Below are positions 45,301 through 54,054 of a stretch of DNA of 64,000 bases, piece by piece. The notes beneath the pieces are model-generated. The model made no database searches. It was not told the DNA's origin and saw nothing but the letters and a program-made list of their open reading frames with translations. This DNA comes from SKVR01 sp964491395 (GTDB lineage Bacteria; Bacteroidota; Bacteroidia; Bacteroidales; UBA7960). The stretch covers positions 6,870-70,869 of the forward strand of contig CAZBGI010000014.1 in the NCBI GenBank assembly GCA_964491395.1, given 5' to 3'. Numbering within the stretch: the first letter of the stretch is position 1; every line of letters starts with the position of its first letter. Position numbers and translations under genes: made by a program.

Positions 45301-48214
45301 AGACCAGAATGGTGATTTTACTATAGAAGGTGTTTTTGAAGGTGAATATACCTTCAGTGTTCTGGCTCCGGGTTACGAATCTTTTACCAATGAATCGCTG
45401 CTGGTAGATGGCGATATTGATCTGGGCCAGGTAGTCATTTCAGAAATTATTCTTACACCGGGTTCCCTTGCTATAGACTATGACAACTTTGGTGCAGGTA
45501 ATGCCTTGCTTTCGTGGAACATTCCGCTGGGGGAAGAGTTCAGATATGATAACGGAACACCCACTACCGCTTTGGGTACCAACAGTATCTCGGACCAGAC
45601 TATCCTTGGTGTTGCTCACCCCCACAATGCAGAGTTGTTCGAAATGTCATGGATATGGGGCAGTGATACCATAGAACAGGCTGTTGAAACGGTCAAAGTC
45701 TGGGTGTTTGGATTGAATGAAGAAGGATGGCCCGATCACAATGATTTACTCTATTACGCTGATGAGGTTTCCGTAAAGCAGGATGGCGAATGGACAACCT
45801 ACCAGTTCAGCCAGCCTGTTGATGCACCCAACGGATTCTTCATGGGTATTGGAGGTGAAGGCTTCCTGGCTTTGGCTGCAGAATTAGGTGAAGATCCTGA
45901 TTGGCCTTTTGTTCCCAATACGCACTTCTTTAGTGCCGATGCATTGTCAGGCAATTTTTCACCGCTTGAACTGTATGGATTCCCCTGGAACTTTTTCATC
46001 CGTGCTGTAGGAAATGATTATGGTAGCATCAATATCAAATCTTCTCAGGAGGCTGGTGAAATGATTGCATCTGAAGGTGAACCAGGATTCTTTGAAAGCC
46101 CCGTTCCGGCATCTGCTGGAAATCCTGCATATGCTTCCTTTGAGAATAAGGCTGCGGGTAAATCAGTAACCGGGTTTAATGTATTTCTTGAAGATATGGA
46201 AGAACCGGTAGCCTTTACCGAAGAGCTGGAGTATCTGTTTACTGAACTGCCCGAAGGAAACCTCACCGCAGGAGTGCAGTCTGTTTATAATACCGGGGTT
46301 TCTGAAATAGTAACCATCGATTTTGATTTGGTTTACCCGGTGGAAGTATCCTTGAATGTTACTGCCAATACAGGCGAGGTTCCTGAAGGGGCAGAAGTGC
46401 AGTTGCTAAACGAGCAATTAGAGCAATACTCCTATTCAGGTCAGACAGATGCAACAGGGAATATAGAGTTTTCTTCCGTACGCAAAGGACTCTATACTTT
46501 GCTGATTTCACTGGAAAACTATGAAACCTATAGTGTGGAGAATATTGAAATCCAATCTGACACTGCTTTGGATGCAGAATTGACTGAGCGGTTGGATGCA
46601 CCTGTAAATCTGATGGTTACCAGAGATGGCCTGGAGCCAGGGCAGGTTTTGTTCAGCTGGAACAACCCCCTTCATGGATGGAATGAAAGTTTCGAAGATG
46701 GGGCCTTTCCCGAAAACTGGAGTCAGATCATTACAAACACCCATACTCAGTCAGGTTATGCCAATACATGGCAGATTGTAGAAACGGTTCCGTTTTCTAA
46801 TCCGATTGTCCCTCAGGATGGCCAATACCAGGCGTTCATCATGTGGAGCTTTCTGGAACAGAGTGAATGGCTGATCTCTCCCGAATTTGTTGCTCCTGCC
46901 GGTGACCTGGTTTTCTGGTATCATGGTACAAACGGCTCCGATTTTGGGGACAACTATTACGTGAAAATCTCACAGGATAATGGGGATACATGGGATATTT
47001 TATGGAATGCAAGTGATCTGCCTTATGGGGTGAACAATTACACGGACTCCGTAGCTATTGATTTATCTCTCTATGCAGGAAACAATGTCCGTCTGGCCTG
47101 GCATGCAGATGATGGATCCAATGGAACAGGCTTGTGGAGCACATGGGCGATTGATAACATTTCTGTGGGAGACCAATCCATGGATTTGAAAAACTTTGTT
47201 GCCGGTTTTCCCGGAAAGAATCGCCCTTTGGAAAACGTTGAAAAGAATGGCCATGCTTTGAATTATAATGTGTTTTTTGATGGTGATCTGATGGCAGAAG
47301 GAGTTTCTGATACGCAAATCCTGTTCAACGATGTTGCCGAAGGAAGCCATACGGCAGCAGTGCAGGCAGTTTACGCTACCGGTGTTTCCGAAATTGTGCC
47401 CATGGATTTTACCCTTAGTCAAACGTTCTTGTTAAGTCTGGTGTCCGATCCTGCCGGTAGTGGTTCACTGAGTGGATCAGCATGGTACAGTGAAGGTACA
47501 AAGGTGCTGATTAATGCTTCACCCAATGAAAACTATATGTTTTCCAACTGGACAACACAGGAAGGAGAAATCATCAGCGAAGATCCTTCGTTCTTCTTCA
47601 CGATGCCGGGCAACGATGTTGTGCTCTCCGCCAATTTTGTGGAAGCAGAACAATACAACGTAACCTTTAACATTGATATGACCAATGCTTCTGTTTTCAA
47701 TCCCTTCCAGGAAGATGTGGCACTTACAGGTTCTATGCATGACTGGGCTGTTTTGGGTACCAATCACCGAAACCAGGTGATGGCAGGTAACCATGAAACC
47801 ATGGTTTACTCCAAGACATTCCTGATGGAACCCGGCGTGTATTCCTACAAATACTTCCTTAATGAAGGAGAGCATGAACATGAATGGGAAGAGGGTGATA
47901 ACCGCGAGATTTTTGTAGAGAGTGACATGGAAGTTTTCGATGTTTGGGGCGTCCAAACGCCAACTCTTATCACAGAAACGGACTTATCAGAAACTACCCG
48001 TATTTTCCCCAATCCTTTCAATGATTTCATTGAAGTGACCGGAGCCGAAAAAAACAGCAGACTTATTATAACCAACATTCTTGGAGAGATAATCATGGAT
48101 GAAATACTAACCACAAACCGCTTGAATACTTCTAACCTGCAACCTGGTATTTATGTGATTTATCTTGAAAACGATGATGGGAAAAGAGATGTGCGTAAAT
48201 TGATAAAACAATAA
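42308..48214 (+). CDS. Large multidomain T9SS-secreted protein with type A sorting domain
   Basis: The 1968-residue protein starts at the ATG at 42308, which opens a signal peptide (M-K-K-L-L-T-I-L-I-S...W-S-Q-S, cut near residue 20); a GTG 15 codons upstream is rejected. Domains in order: an anchor-like beta region (about 60-230); two fibronectin-III-like domains (about 240-430); a cleaved-adhesin/choice-of-anchor J jelly roll (about 438-600); a CARDB-like domain (about 598-703); two carboxypeptidase-regulatory-like repeats (about 886-1045); a second jelly roll (about 1452-1628); an InlB-B-like repeat (about 1710-1778); and a starch-binding-like region (about 1780-1890). The final 70 residues (I-F-P-N-P-F-N ... 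L-N-T-S-N-L-Q-P-G-I-Y) are a T9SS type A signal. No protease catalytic motif was found. Adhesion or polymer binding at the surface is inferred. Confidence 0.88.
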   Translation: MKKLLTILISLASLSLWSQSHEIAPEYYEKRIQERNQKLSEKGQSPLNTSLNGNSLHYQTRSGKGAAALNMDKNNTAEGEWLIWNNGEYSNALGGPENFVFDVAARFEPSDLTNLSGYQVSSVSIVPGDMADFTLKIWQGQNSPQEIYSQAIDSILPNQENVIDLDMPVLIDASQDLWIGYQVSGTNVYPAGVDSGPAVTGKGDMINFDGVWYSLNDEFFLNYNWMISAWVEPAADPEAPAAPLQLTATADENGELIVDLAWNNPSVNFEGGALDELDNILIYRGETLLQTINDPVIGGSESFTDEGIESSGTVSYAVVAENQNGQGPTALASVFAGPDVPDAPSNVVLIADDNNAVVSWDAPQEGLNGGVVNPALMTYTLVRMPDSVMVAQDISSTSFTDSSIPGAGNYFYRVTAFNDQGEGGTSVSNVTSLGLEGLLYAETFDYQPGPLPAGWELTGASHHWEISHSAVAGGETPELRLNWVPATTGISRLVSPAIDLQDNEAVRLIFHQFLDNFAASDNEKIAMDYTVDGGDNWITIWEQELTDEDIPQDEYDYVFNVPSDVSSIQLGLRFEGNTYNIDYWHIDNIIIQPLLDNDLMAENIAGNAYPAAGSEALYTVSVQNAGQTGTDNFVVKLMGEGEVELSSVSGEFLQPGEIAEFSLPWTPQQTGNTFIYGVVEFPDDENSVNNTTSALEIEVLPEGSYVAQVGTQPTFAPTNIPFDFFWKTSLSQTLYYPEELGLTGGVLTALQYKNDFETGLNDKEIKIWVGETQQDNLVDGWFDVNELILVFEGTVDFPEGKNDIFIPLDTPYPYTGDNLVVFTSNEYEDQWLGYGNNFYASADPESARTIIRTADEVLDPANPGTFHQSDWYPNTTLFFSTEGLGGLQGTVSDNQSTLEGAEVRLAGTQSTTLTDEEGNYQFPYVLPGSYDVEFRLFGYFSQTIEQVEIVVDETTQLDATLESIPQYTVSGSVEGNNGLIPGNAVITLSGYEDYLANTDQNGDFTIEGVFEGEYTFSVLAPGYESFTNESLLVDGDIDLGQVVISEIILTPGSLAIDYDNFGAGNALLSWNIPLGEEFRYDNGTPTTALGTNSISDQTILGVAHPHNAELFEMSWIWGSDTIEQAVETVKVWVFGLNEEGWPDHNDLLYYADEVSVKQDGEWTTYQFSQPVDAPNGFFMGIGGEGFLALAAELGEDPDWPFVPNTHFFSADALSGNFSPLELYGFPWNFFIRAVGNDYGSINIKSSQEAGEMIASEGEPGFFESPVPASAGNPAYASFENKAAGKSVTGFNVFLEDMEEPVAFTEELEYLFTELPEGNLTAGVQSVYNTGVSEIVTIDFDLVYPVEVSLNVTANTGEVPEGAEVQLLNEQLEQYSYSGQTDATGNIEFSSVRKGLYTLLISLENYETYSVENIEIQSDTALDAELTERLDAPVNLMVTRDGLEPGQVLFSWNNPLHGWNESFEDGAFPENWSQIITNTHTQSGYANTWQIVETVPFSNPIVPQDGQYQAFIMWSFLEQSEWLISPEFVAPAGDLVFWYHGTNGSDFGDNYYVKISQDNGDTWDILWNASDLPYGVNNYTDSVAIDLSLYAGNNVRLAWHADDGSNGTGLWSTWAIDNISVGDQSMDLKNFVAGFPGKNRPLENVEKNGHALNYNVFFDGDLMAEGVSDTQILFNDVAEGSHTAAVQAVYATGVSEIVPMDFTLSQTFLLSLVSDPAGSGSLSGSAWYSEGTKVLINASPNENYMFSNWTTQEGEIISEDPSFFFTMPGNDVVLSANFVEAEQYNVTFNIDMTNASVFNPFQEDVALTGSMHDWAVLGTNHRNQVMAGNHETMVYSKTFLMEPGVYSYKYFLNEGEHEHEWEEGDNREIFVESDMEVFDVWGVQTPTLITETDLSETTRIFPNPFNDFIEVTGAEKNSRLIITNILGEIIMDEILTTNRLNTSNLQPGIYVIYLENDDGKRDVRKLIKQ

Positions 48215-48231
48215 GTCTTAGCTGTTTTACC

Positions 48232-48263
48232 AAAGGCTGCTTCTTGATTGGGGCAGCCTTTTT
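48232..48263 (+). terminator. Terminator after the large T9SS protein
   Basis: A 9-bp stem aaaggctgc/gcagccttt with a 12-nt loop runs into five Ts, 18 bp after the stop at 48214. The convergent gene's stop codon begins two bases later. Confidence 0.8.
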
Positions 48264-48264
48264 C

Positions 48265-51200
48265 TTACGGTGCAATACTAAAGAGAAAAACCTCCCTGGA
48301 GTCTCCTGAAATCAGTGTAAGAACATAATTTCCCGGAAGAAGGTGCCCGACATGAAAGGTTTTCTGTAAACCTGTCAATGCTACTTTTTGTTTCAAAACA
48401 GGTTGCCCTGCCATGTTGTGAATTTGTGCTTCCATCACTTCTCCATCTGAAAAAGAAGGACCAAAAACTGTGAGTTTATCTCTTGCCGGATTGGGATACA
48501 AAATCATCTCACCTGGCGCAGGGTTATCCTCCGGAATAACAATGTTGATTTTCAGAGCTTCTTTAATGCTGAGGGATACACTTTCAATGACTTCCTGCTG
48601 GGGAGTAATGTGCAATGGCAGGGAAGGTAGTGACTCGAAGCCGGCCATTTCTACCTCAAGGATGTAGGTTCCGTAAGGAAGATGGGTAAAGGAGAAGTTT
48701 CCATGGACATCGGTGAGTGTATGCCCGTATATCTTTTTACCGCTCAGGCTATACAAAAGAATACTGATATTGGAGAGTCCGCCGTTGCAAAACTCATCTT
48801 GGGAGTCTGAAAACCACGGTTGACAATATACATCTTTATCATCGGGGTGCAACTTAGGCAAGGCAAAATGTCCGCGGATGGTCCCGTTTCCGGAAGGGAA
48901 TGATGTGTTAAGAGCGGGAATCCGGATGTCTATTCCATATGTATTGCCTGTAAGATCGTGGATGTAAGCCTTCTCCCACCGGCTTTGCTCAACATAGTAG
49001 GATGGAAGTTGATTGTTTTCAGGCAGCGTATCGGAAGGAACATACAGAATGTATTCACCCCTGAAAAGTCTGTCAAACCTAAATACCCCCTTATCATCAG
49101 TCCAGGTAAGAAATCGGGTAGGGAGTTCCGTGGGGTCGTCTTCCATCAGAAATGCAACCACCGGGTTACCGCTAACCGGGTTATGATCGTACCACAGACT
49201 TCCCTCTATACTGTAAGCCGGCCGTATGAAAATTGTAACCGTATCTCTGACGGTTTCGCAGTACCGGGAAAAAATTGTAAGTACAAGATTTATCTGTTGC
49301 CGGTTAATATCTTCAGGGCCGGGCGTGTAATCGGTGAGGATGCTGTCGGGATGGCTAAACACTCCATCTCCTGAACTTTCCCACTGAATGGAGTCCTCAT
49401 GCAGTGCGTAAGCTTCTGAGGTGTTGAAGGTGTCTTCAGGAGCGATAAAACTGTTTTTGCCTGCATAAGCTAACGGTAATGGTGCAAAAGATAAGAGAAA
49501 TTCATCATACACAACCTGTTCTCCCTTCTGGGCACTGAGCCGAAGAACTACACTTCCGGATGCCCGGTCTTCTTCTCCGGGAAAATATGCAGGGCTTACA
49601 TGCTCAGGATTGGAAAATGAACCATCACCAGAGGTTGTCCATGAAAATTCGTCCCATGATGCAGGAACATGGCCATGTTCTATGTTAAAGACTTCAACAT
49701 CTACGCAGAGAGTAGTGTCGGTTCCTGCATAAGGTATGGCGCTGGCCAGGGCATAGGGGCTTTTGTTGCCGTCTGATTGGTCTTTGTTTTTATTATAATC
49801 CTGGTCATAAGCAGCTATACCTATGGTGCCTGTAGTATCTTCAGGAAGGAAAAACACCGTGTCTGTAAGCAATTCAGTGGAATCACTGAAGCTGTAATGG
49901 GAGAATTCTCCATAAAAGACTCTGTAGCCCAGCAGATCCGATTCAGGATTAGCTCTCCAGCTTAACCGAACAGAACCCTCAACGATCTGTTTTACAAAAC
50001 CTGAAGGAGCCGAAACAGGAGCTTGCGTGTTGGCTTGCTCCAATATAGGCTTATAGTCCAATACTCCCAATGCAGGGTCATTAGAAAAATCATACAGAAG
50101 TTTTTCGATGATGCTGTCTTGGGTAGCCTCCCAGTAGGAATGGCTGATATTAATATCAAAAGGGGTTAAATTTTTAACAATGGCTGTATCTTTGCGGTTA
50201 CGAAAAATATTGTTTCCTGAAAACAGCACATTCTGGCCTGCCAGAAAGGTAATTACATCTTCATCATTTCCGGTAAATGTATTTTCTCCAATAGCAATGT
50301 CGCTGGAGTTGTTTCTGAACATGATGCCCATTTTATTTTCATAGATGCTGTTGTTGTGAAAATATGAATCACCGGTTGAAACAAAAGCGGCTGCCGTGGT
50401 ATTGCGCCAAAAAATATTATGACTGATAAAGGTAGAATCCATGGAGTTGTAGATTCCGAATCCATCGTTGTCATTGCCGTTATTAATGATGATGTTTCTG
50501 CTGATATGGGTGTGGGCTGATGTCCCCAGATTAGAGCTGAACAGCCAGACTCCTTGCTGGCTGTTCTTAATGAGGTTTTCCTCCACTACATTGTGATAGC
50601 AGTAACCATGATTGTTGCTTTGAATACTGATATTGGTAATAAAGTTGCTGAATGTATTGCCGGCAATTGTATTGAAAGATGCCTGGTTTCCATTGCCCGT
50701 TGCATAAATCTCAACACCAATAAAATTATCCGTGAATAAATTCGCGCTTACATTCCAGTTGGAGCTGTTGGTCAGACTGACTCCGATAAAAAACACATCG
50801 CTGATAAGGCTGTTGGTAAGAGAAACATAATGTGCGTTCTGCCCTGTGATTCCTTTTACAGCATTTTTTATTACCACATAGTCGAACACAACATCGTCGG
50901 GGTTGTCGATGGCGCTTAAAGTTATCCCGTTCCAGTTCCAGGTTTCACCTTCACCATGATTGGGCAGCAAGCGGATGCTGTCAGTTTCGTTTCCCACCAT
51001 AGAAAGGTTTCCTCCTTCCACATTGATTCCTCTTCCCTGCGAAAATACAATGGTAGTACCGGCTTGCACCTGAAGAGAAGATCCGACCGGGACGGTAATA
51101 TTATTGGCTACCCAGTAAATATTATCAGCCGTCCAGAAAGCAGAACCATTTAATACCCCTCCAACTTCGATTATCGGTATATCTTTTTTGGTTTTTTCAA

Positions 51201-51312
51201 CCTCTGAAGCAAATGAAGCACACTGCCCCATCAGGGCGACAACAACCATACCGCCCTTTAGTAAGCTCATAAGTAGGCTCGTGAAAAAAGATAAGATGGT
51301 TTTGGTGTTCAT
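48265..51312 (-). CDS. T9SS-secreted parallel beta-helix protein
   Basis: The 1015-residue protein has a long signal peptide (about 1-36, ending C-A-S-F-A-S). A right-handed parallel beta-helix (about 60-420) follows, with many N-x-x-I/F-x-x-N rungs as in NosD/pectate-lyase-like folds (for example G-N-T-F-S-N-F-I-T-N-I-S-I). Next come a fibronectin-III-like domain (about 430-530), PKD-like beta modules (about 545-705) and two carboxypeptidase-regulatory/SdrD-like beta domains (about 710-930). A type A T9SS signal (L-Y-P-N-P-A-R-D-K-L ... L-L-P-G-N-Y) closes it. Acidic clusters suggesting a polysaccharide-lyase site were not obvious, so carbohydrate binding or adhesion is as likely. It starts only 12 bp after the STN-barrel gene, so the two are probably translated from one mRNA. 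Confidence 0.85.
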   Translation of the reverse strand: MNTKTILSFFTSLLMSLLKGGMVVVALMGQCASFASEVEKTKKDIPIIEVGGVLNGSAFWTADNIYWVANNITVPVGSSLQVQAGTTIVFSQGRGINVEGGNLSMVGNETDSIRLLPNHGEGETWNWNGITLSAIDNPDDVVFDYVVIKNAVKGITGQNAHYVSLTNSLISDVFFIGVSLTNSSNWNVSANLFTDNFIGVEIYATGNGNQASFNTIAGNTFSNFITNISIQSNNHGYCYHNVVEENLIKNSQQGVWLFSSNLGTSAHTHISRNIIINNGNDNDGFGIYNSMDSTFISHNIFWRNTTAAAFVSTGDSYFHNNSIYENKMGIMFRNNSSDIAIGENTFTGNDEDVITFLAGQNVLFSGNNIFRNRKDTAIVKNLTPFDINISHSYWEATQDSIIEKLLYDFSNDPALGVLDYKPILEQANTQAPVSAPSGFVKQIVEGSVRLSWRANPESDLLGYRVFYGEFSHYSFSDSTELLTDTVFFLPEDTTGTIGIAAYDQDYNKNKDQSDGNKSPYALASAIPYAGTDTTLCVDVEVFNIEHGHVPASWDEFSWTTSGDGSFSNPEHVSPAYFPGEEDRASGSVVLRLSAQKGEQVVYDEFLLSFAPLPLAYAGKNSFIAPEDTFNTSEAYALHEDSIQWESSGDGVFSHPDSILTDYTPGPEDINRQQINLVLTIFSRYCETVRDTVTIFIRPAYSIEGSLWYDHNPVSGNPVVAFLMEDDPTELPTRFLTWTDDKGVFRFDRLFRGEYILYVPSDTLPENNQLPSYYVEQSRWEKAYIHDLTGNTYGIDIRIPALNTSFPSGNGTIRGHFALPKLHPDDKDVYCQPWFSDSQDEFCNGGLSNISILLYSLSGKKIYGHTLTDVHGNFSFTHLPYGTYILEVEMAGFESLPSLPLHITPQQEVIESVSLSIKEALKINIVIPEDNPAPGEMILYPNPARDKLTVFGPSFSDGEVMEAQIHNMAGQPVLKQKVALTGLQKTFHVGHLLPGNYVLTLISGDSREVFLFSIAP

Positions 51313-51324
51313 GTTATTTGATGG

Positions 51325-52665
51325 TTAGAAATAATATAACACTCCAAGTCTGATGCCTCCACCGTGAATTCTACGTTCCAGGGGATGATTCTGATTCCAT
51401 GCAGTGAAATACCTGCGGTACCATGTTTCAGCAAAAATATCGCTGATGGCACTTAACCTGATTTTCGCTCCTAATCCACCCGACCAGGCCAGTACCCATG
51501 GAGAGAAATTGTTGCGGTTAACATAAACAGCAGGAAAGCCTTCCGTGTTTTCCACGCTTTGGGCATTCAGCCAAAGAGGCGTACTGGCATGGAAATTTCC
51601 CCGGGCATACCCCACAAAGTTGCGGCCGGCATAAAAATCCCACGACAGAGCCAGGCTGGTTTCCACAAATCCCATCCGGTTCATCCTTTCATAAAAGATC
51701 TCCTGGCTTTCCAGGGGGATGTAAGTGGTATCGGTAATATGGGTCCAGATGGTGTCGTTTTGCTGAATCACAAAGAAGGAGTCCAGCGTATCAATTTGAT
51801 TAAATCCTCCGGTGGAAAAAAGTTCTGAATAATTGAATCTGTGCGCAAAACTATTGATAGCAAGCCCTGCAATAACAGACACACTACCGGTATTGTATTG
51901 CAGGGAGGCACCCAACCCAAAGTTTCTCACAGAAAATGCATCTGCCTGGTTAATCTTTTCCAGATCCGGTGTGAGCGAAGGATTGCCGGTAAATTGATAT
52001 TCGGTCATCATTTGGGTCAGGGCTATGCCGAAGGCCCATCGTTCACGCCCATTGACTTCCACGCCCAGCAGATCGCGAACCAGTGTTTCGGGCCGGGTAA
52101 TTTCACTCTGAGGCTGACGTTCAATAAAAACGGTATCTATGATTAATTGCTCTTCAACCTGGATTACCGTATCCCGGATAAATATTGTATCATATACAAT
52201 CACAGTGTTGGAATAGGTAGAGGGAAGAGAATCTGAAAGTTGCCATTGCCGGGGAGCAGGGGCAGGTTTACTTGTGGGCGAAGAGGATGTCATTGCCTGG
52301 GCAGGGGGCGGTCTTCGGGTTTTTTCTGTAGCCTTTAGGATAATGAGATGATTGCCAGACTCCCTGAATTCATGTCCGTTTTGGGTGAGAATTTCCCTTA
52401 GTATGACCATGGGTGTTTTACCCGAAGCAGAGTAATTTATCAATACATCAAAAACATCTTCTGATGCATTGTAGGTAATATTTATATTGTGATGTGCAGA
52501 AAGCCTGTGAAGAACAGATTTTAGGGGTTCATTGCGGGCTTCAAATTCAATGGGGTTTTGTTGATTCTTTGATAATGCTGTTTCAGGGCTAACAGGAAGC
52601 AGCAGGAAAAGAATAAACAGACCTGGAACAAAACTAAACGAATGAAATCTTTGGTTATCACTCAC
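51325..52665 (-). CDS. STN-domain protein fused to a predicted small outer-membrane beta-barrel
   Basis: The 446-residue protein has a signal peptide (about 10-33) and a secretin/TonB short N-terminal (STN) domain (about 38-112: F-E-A-R-N-E-P-L-K-S-V-L ... I-T-Y-N-A-S ... L-I-I-L-K-A). A Pro/Ser-rich linker (about 115-140) is followed by D-T-I-F-I-R-D-T-V repeats (about 157-185). From about 205 the sequence alternates in barrel fashion and ends R-L-G-V-L-Y-Y-F with a terminal Phe, typical of outer-membrane proteins. STN domains pass signals to FecR-type anti-sigma factors. Here the partner barrel is far too short for a TonB-dependent receptor, and no plug domain is seen. Translation appears to start at GTG (52665). 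It is downstream of sigma and FecR genes on the same strand. Confidence 0.75.
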   Translation of the reverse strand: MSDNQRFHSFSFVPGLFILFLLLPVSPETALSKNQQNPIEFEARNEPLKSVLHRLSAHHNINITYNASEDVFDVLINYSASGKTPMVILREILTQNGHEFRESGNHLIILKATEKTRRPPPAQAMTSSSPTSKPAPAPRQWQLSDSLPSTYSNTVIVYDTIFIRDTVIQVEEQLIIDTVFIERQPQSEITRPETLVRDLLGVEVNGRERWAFGIALTQMMTEYQFTGNPSLTPDLEKINQADAFSVRNFGLGASLQYNTGSVSVIAGLAINSFAHRFNYSELFSTGGFNQIDTLDSFFVIQQNDTIWTHITDTTYIPLESQEIFYERMNRMGFVETSLALSWDFYAGRNFVGYARGNFHASTPLWLNAQSVENTEGFPAVYVNRNNFSPWVLAWSGGLGAKIRLSAISDIFAETWYRRYFTAWNQNHPLERRIHGGGIRLGVLYYF

Positions 52666-52829
52666 GATCTTAAAGTTTTAATTCCCAAAACAAGTTTTAA
52701 TTTTTCAGTTTTTGCGCATAACAACAAATCAACCACCCGATAGAATATATTGTTTAGCGAATGATTAATTATTATGAAATGAACCTTTAGCCTTGTATTC
52801 CACCCTCAATTGTATCAGCACTGAACCTG

Positions 52830-52873
52830 CCTGCCATACATAACAATGGCAGGATACCCTGAGGATATCCTGC
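52830..52873 (-). promoter_or_regulatory. Two overlapping, mutually exclusive hairpins between FecR and STN-barrel genes
   Basis: Hairpin A is cctgccat (52830-52837) with atggcagg (52846-52853). Hairpin B is gcaggata (52849-52856) with tatcctgc (52866-52873). Both stems are perfect 8-bp pairings and share 52849-52853, so only one can form at a time. No T-run follows, so neither is a classic terminator. Confidence 0.45.
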
Positions 52874-52899
52874 AATAACGATGGGAAGGTTGGAGTAGC

Positions 52900-53913
52900 T
52901 CAATGGGCTACAACATAAGTATTATGTTCTTTTTCAATGGTTACATCAAAAAGAATTTCCAGGGAGTTGAAAATATCTTCTGGTTTTTCATTGATAAATC
53001 GTGCTGTAAGTTTTTGATCCTCAATTTCTGAGGCCCATTTAATGTCGATATAATAAGCTTTGCTGATATCGCTTAAAACATCGGTTAGAGGTGTTTCCAC
53101 AAACTCCAGTTTGCCGGTTTTCCATGCCATGAAGTTATAATTATCAATAGGTTCCCTTGTAAAAGCTTGCGAACTGGGTTTCCAGGTCACTTTCTGATCT
53201 GCTGAAAGAGTAATGGATTCCCCGGATTCTGTTTCCAGGATTACTTTTCCTGAGAGTACTGCCAATTCAATATTTCCTGTGTTGTGGTCTTGCAAAATAT
53301 TGAAAGAGGTTCCCGGTACAATTACCCTGGCACCTTCAAGTTCAATAATGAAAGGGTATTGGTCATAAGTATTTACATCAAAAAATGCATTTCCTTCGAG
53401 GCTCACTCTGCGCTGATCTTTGGAAAATTCAGCAGGATAATTCAGGGTTGCCTTACCGTTAAAAAACACGGTGGTCCCATCATTAAGCAGAATAGAGTCA
53501 GTGGTGGTGGGTTGTACATTCTCATAACTCAGTAGCTGGTTTTTCTGGTTCTGAAAAATCATGAAAAATACTCCTGATATAATAATCAGCATGGCAGCTA
53601 TGCCTGAGAGAAGGTATGCACGGTGCTTAAAACTGGTGTTTAGCGGAATGATTTTGTTATGTGATTCATCGGATTGTTGTTCGTACGCATCTATTTTTTG
53701 ATTGATTCGTTCCCAGGCCAGTTTTTTGTTAATGGTAATTTCTGGGGCCTGTGCAGGAGAGGTTTGCCATATTTTTTGATATTCTTTAAAAAATTCAAGA
53801 TGGTTTGCAGAGGATTCCAACCAGGCTTGCAGTTCTTTTTTTTCATTGTCGGTGGCTTCCCCTGCAAGCACCCGGGTGATGAGCAAATTGTATTTTTCTG
53901 ATATGTTTTCCAT
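52900..53913 (-). CDS. FecR-family anti-sigma factor
   Basis: The 337-residue protein has the three-part FecR layout of Bacteroidota. A cytoplasmic N-terminal helical part (about 1-45, G-E-A-T-D-N-E-K-K-E-L-Q-A-W-L) binds the sigma factor, and a single transmembrane helix follows (about 98-118). Then come a periplasmic FecR beta domain (about 135-225, L-N-D-G-T-T-V-x-F-N) and a C-terminal DUF4974 domain (about 265-335, resembling STN) that contacts the outer-membrane signal partner. It holds the ECF sigma factor inactive until signalled. It follows the sigma gene by 141 bp and precedes the STN-barrel gene by 234 bp on the same strand. Confidence 0.93.
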   Translation of the reverse strand: MENISEKYNLLITRVLAGEATDNEKKELQAWLESSANHLEFFKEYQKIWQTSPAQAPEITINKKLAWERINQKIDAYEQQSDESHNKIIPLNTSFKHRAYLLSGIAAMLIIISGVFFMIFQNQKNQLLSYENVQPTTTDSILLNDGTTVFFNGKATLNYPAEFSKDQRRVSLEGNAFFDVNTYDQYPFIIELEGARVIVPGTSFNILQDHNTGNIELAVLSGKVILETESGESITLSADQKVTWKPSSQAFTREPIDNYNFMAWKTGKLEFVETPLTDVLSDISKAYYIDIKWASEIEDQKLTARFINEKPEDIFNSLEILFDVTIEKEHNTYVVAH

Positions 53914-54054
53914 GGTAATCGTTGTATGGGTGTTTTATTGTTGCAGTGTTAATACTACTGACAGTCTTGTTGATGAATACCCTTAGTGGCTTGAATAAAA
54001 TTTTTGATATTGTTTGTTACGGTATAGATTTACCGGCTGCACCTGATTTTGTGG

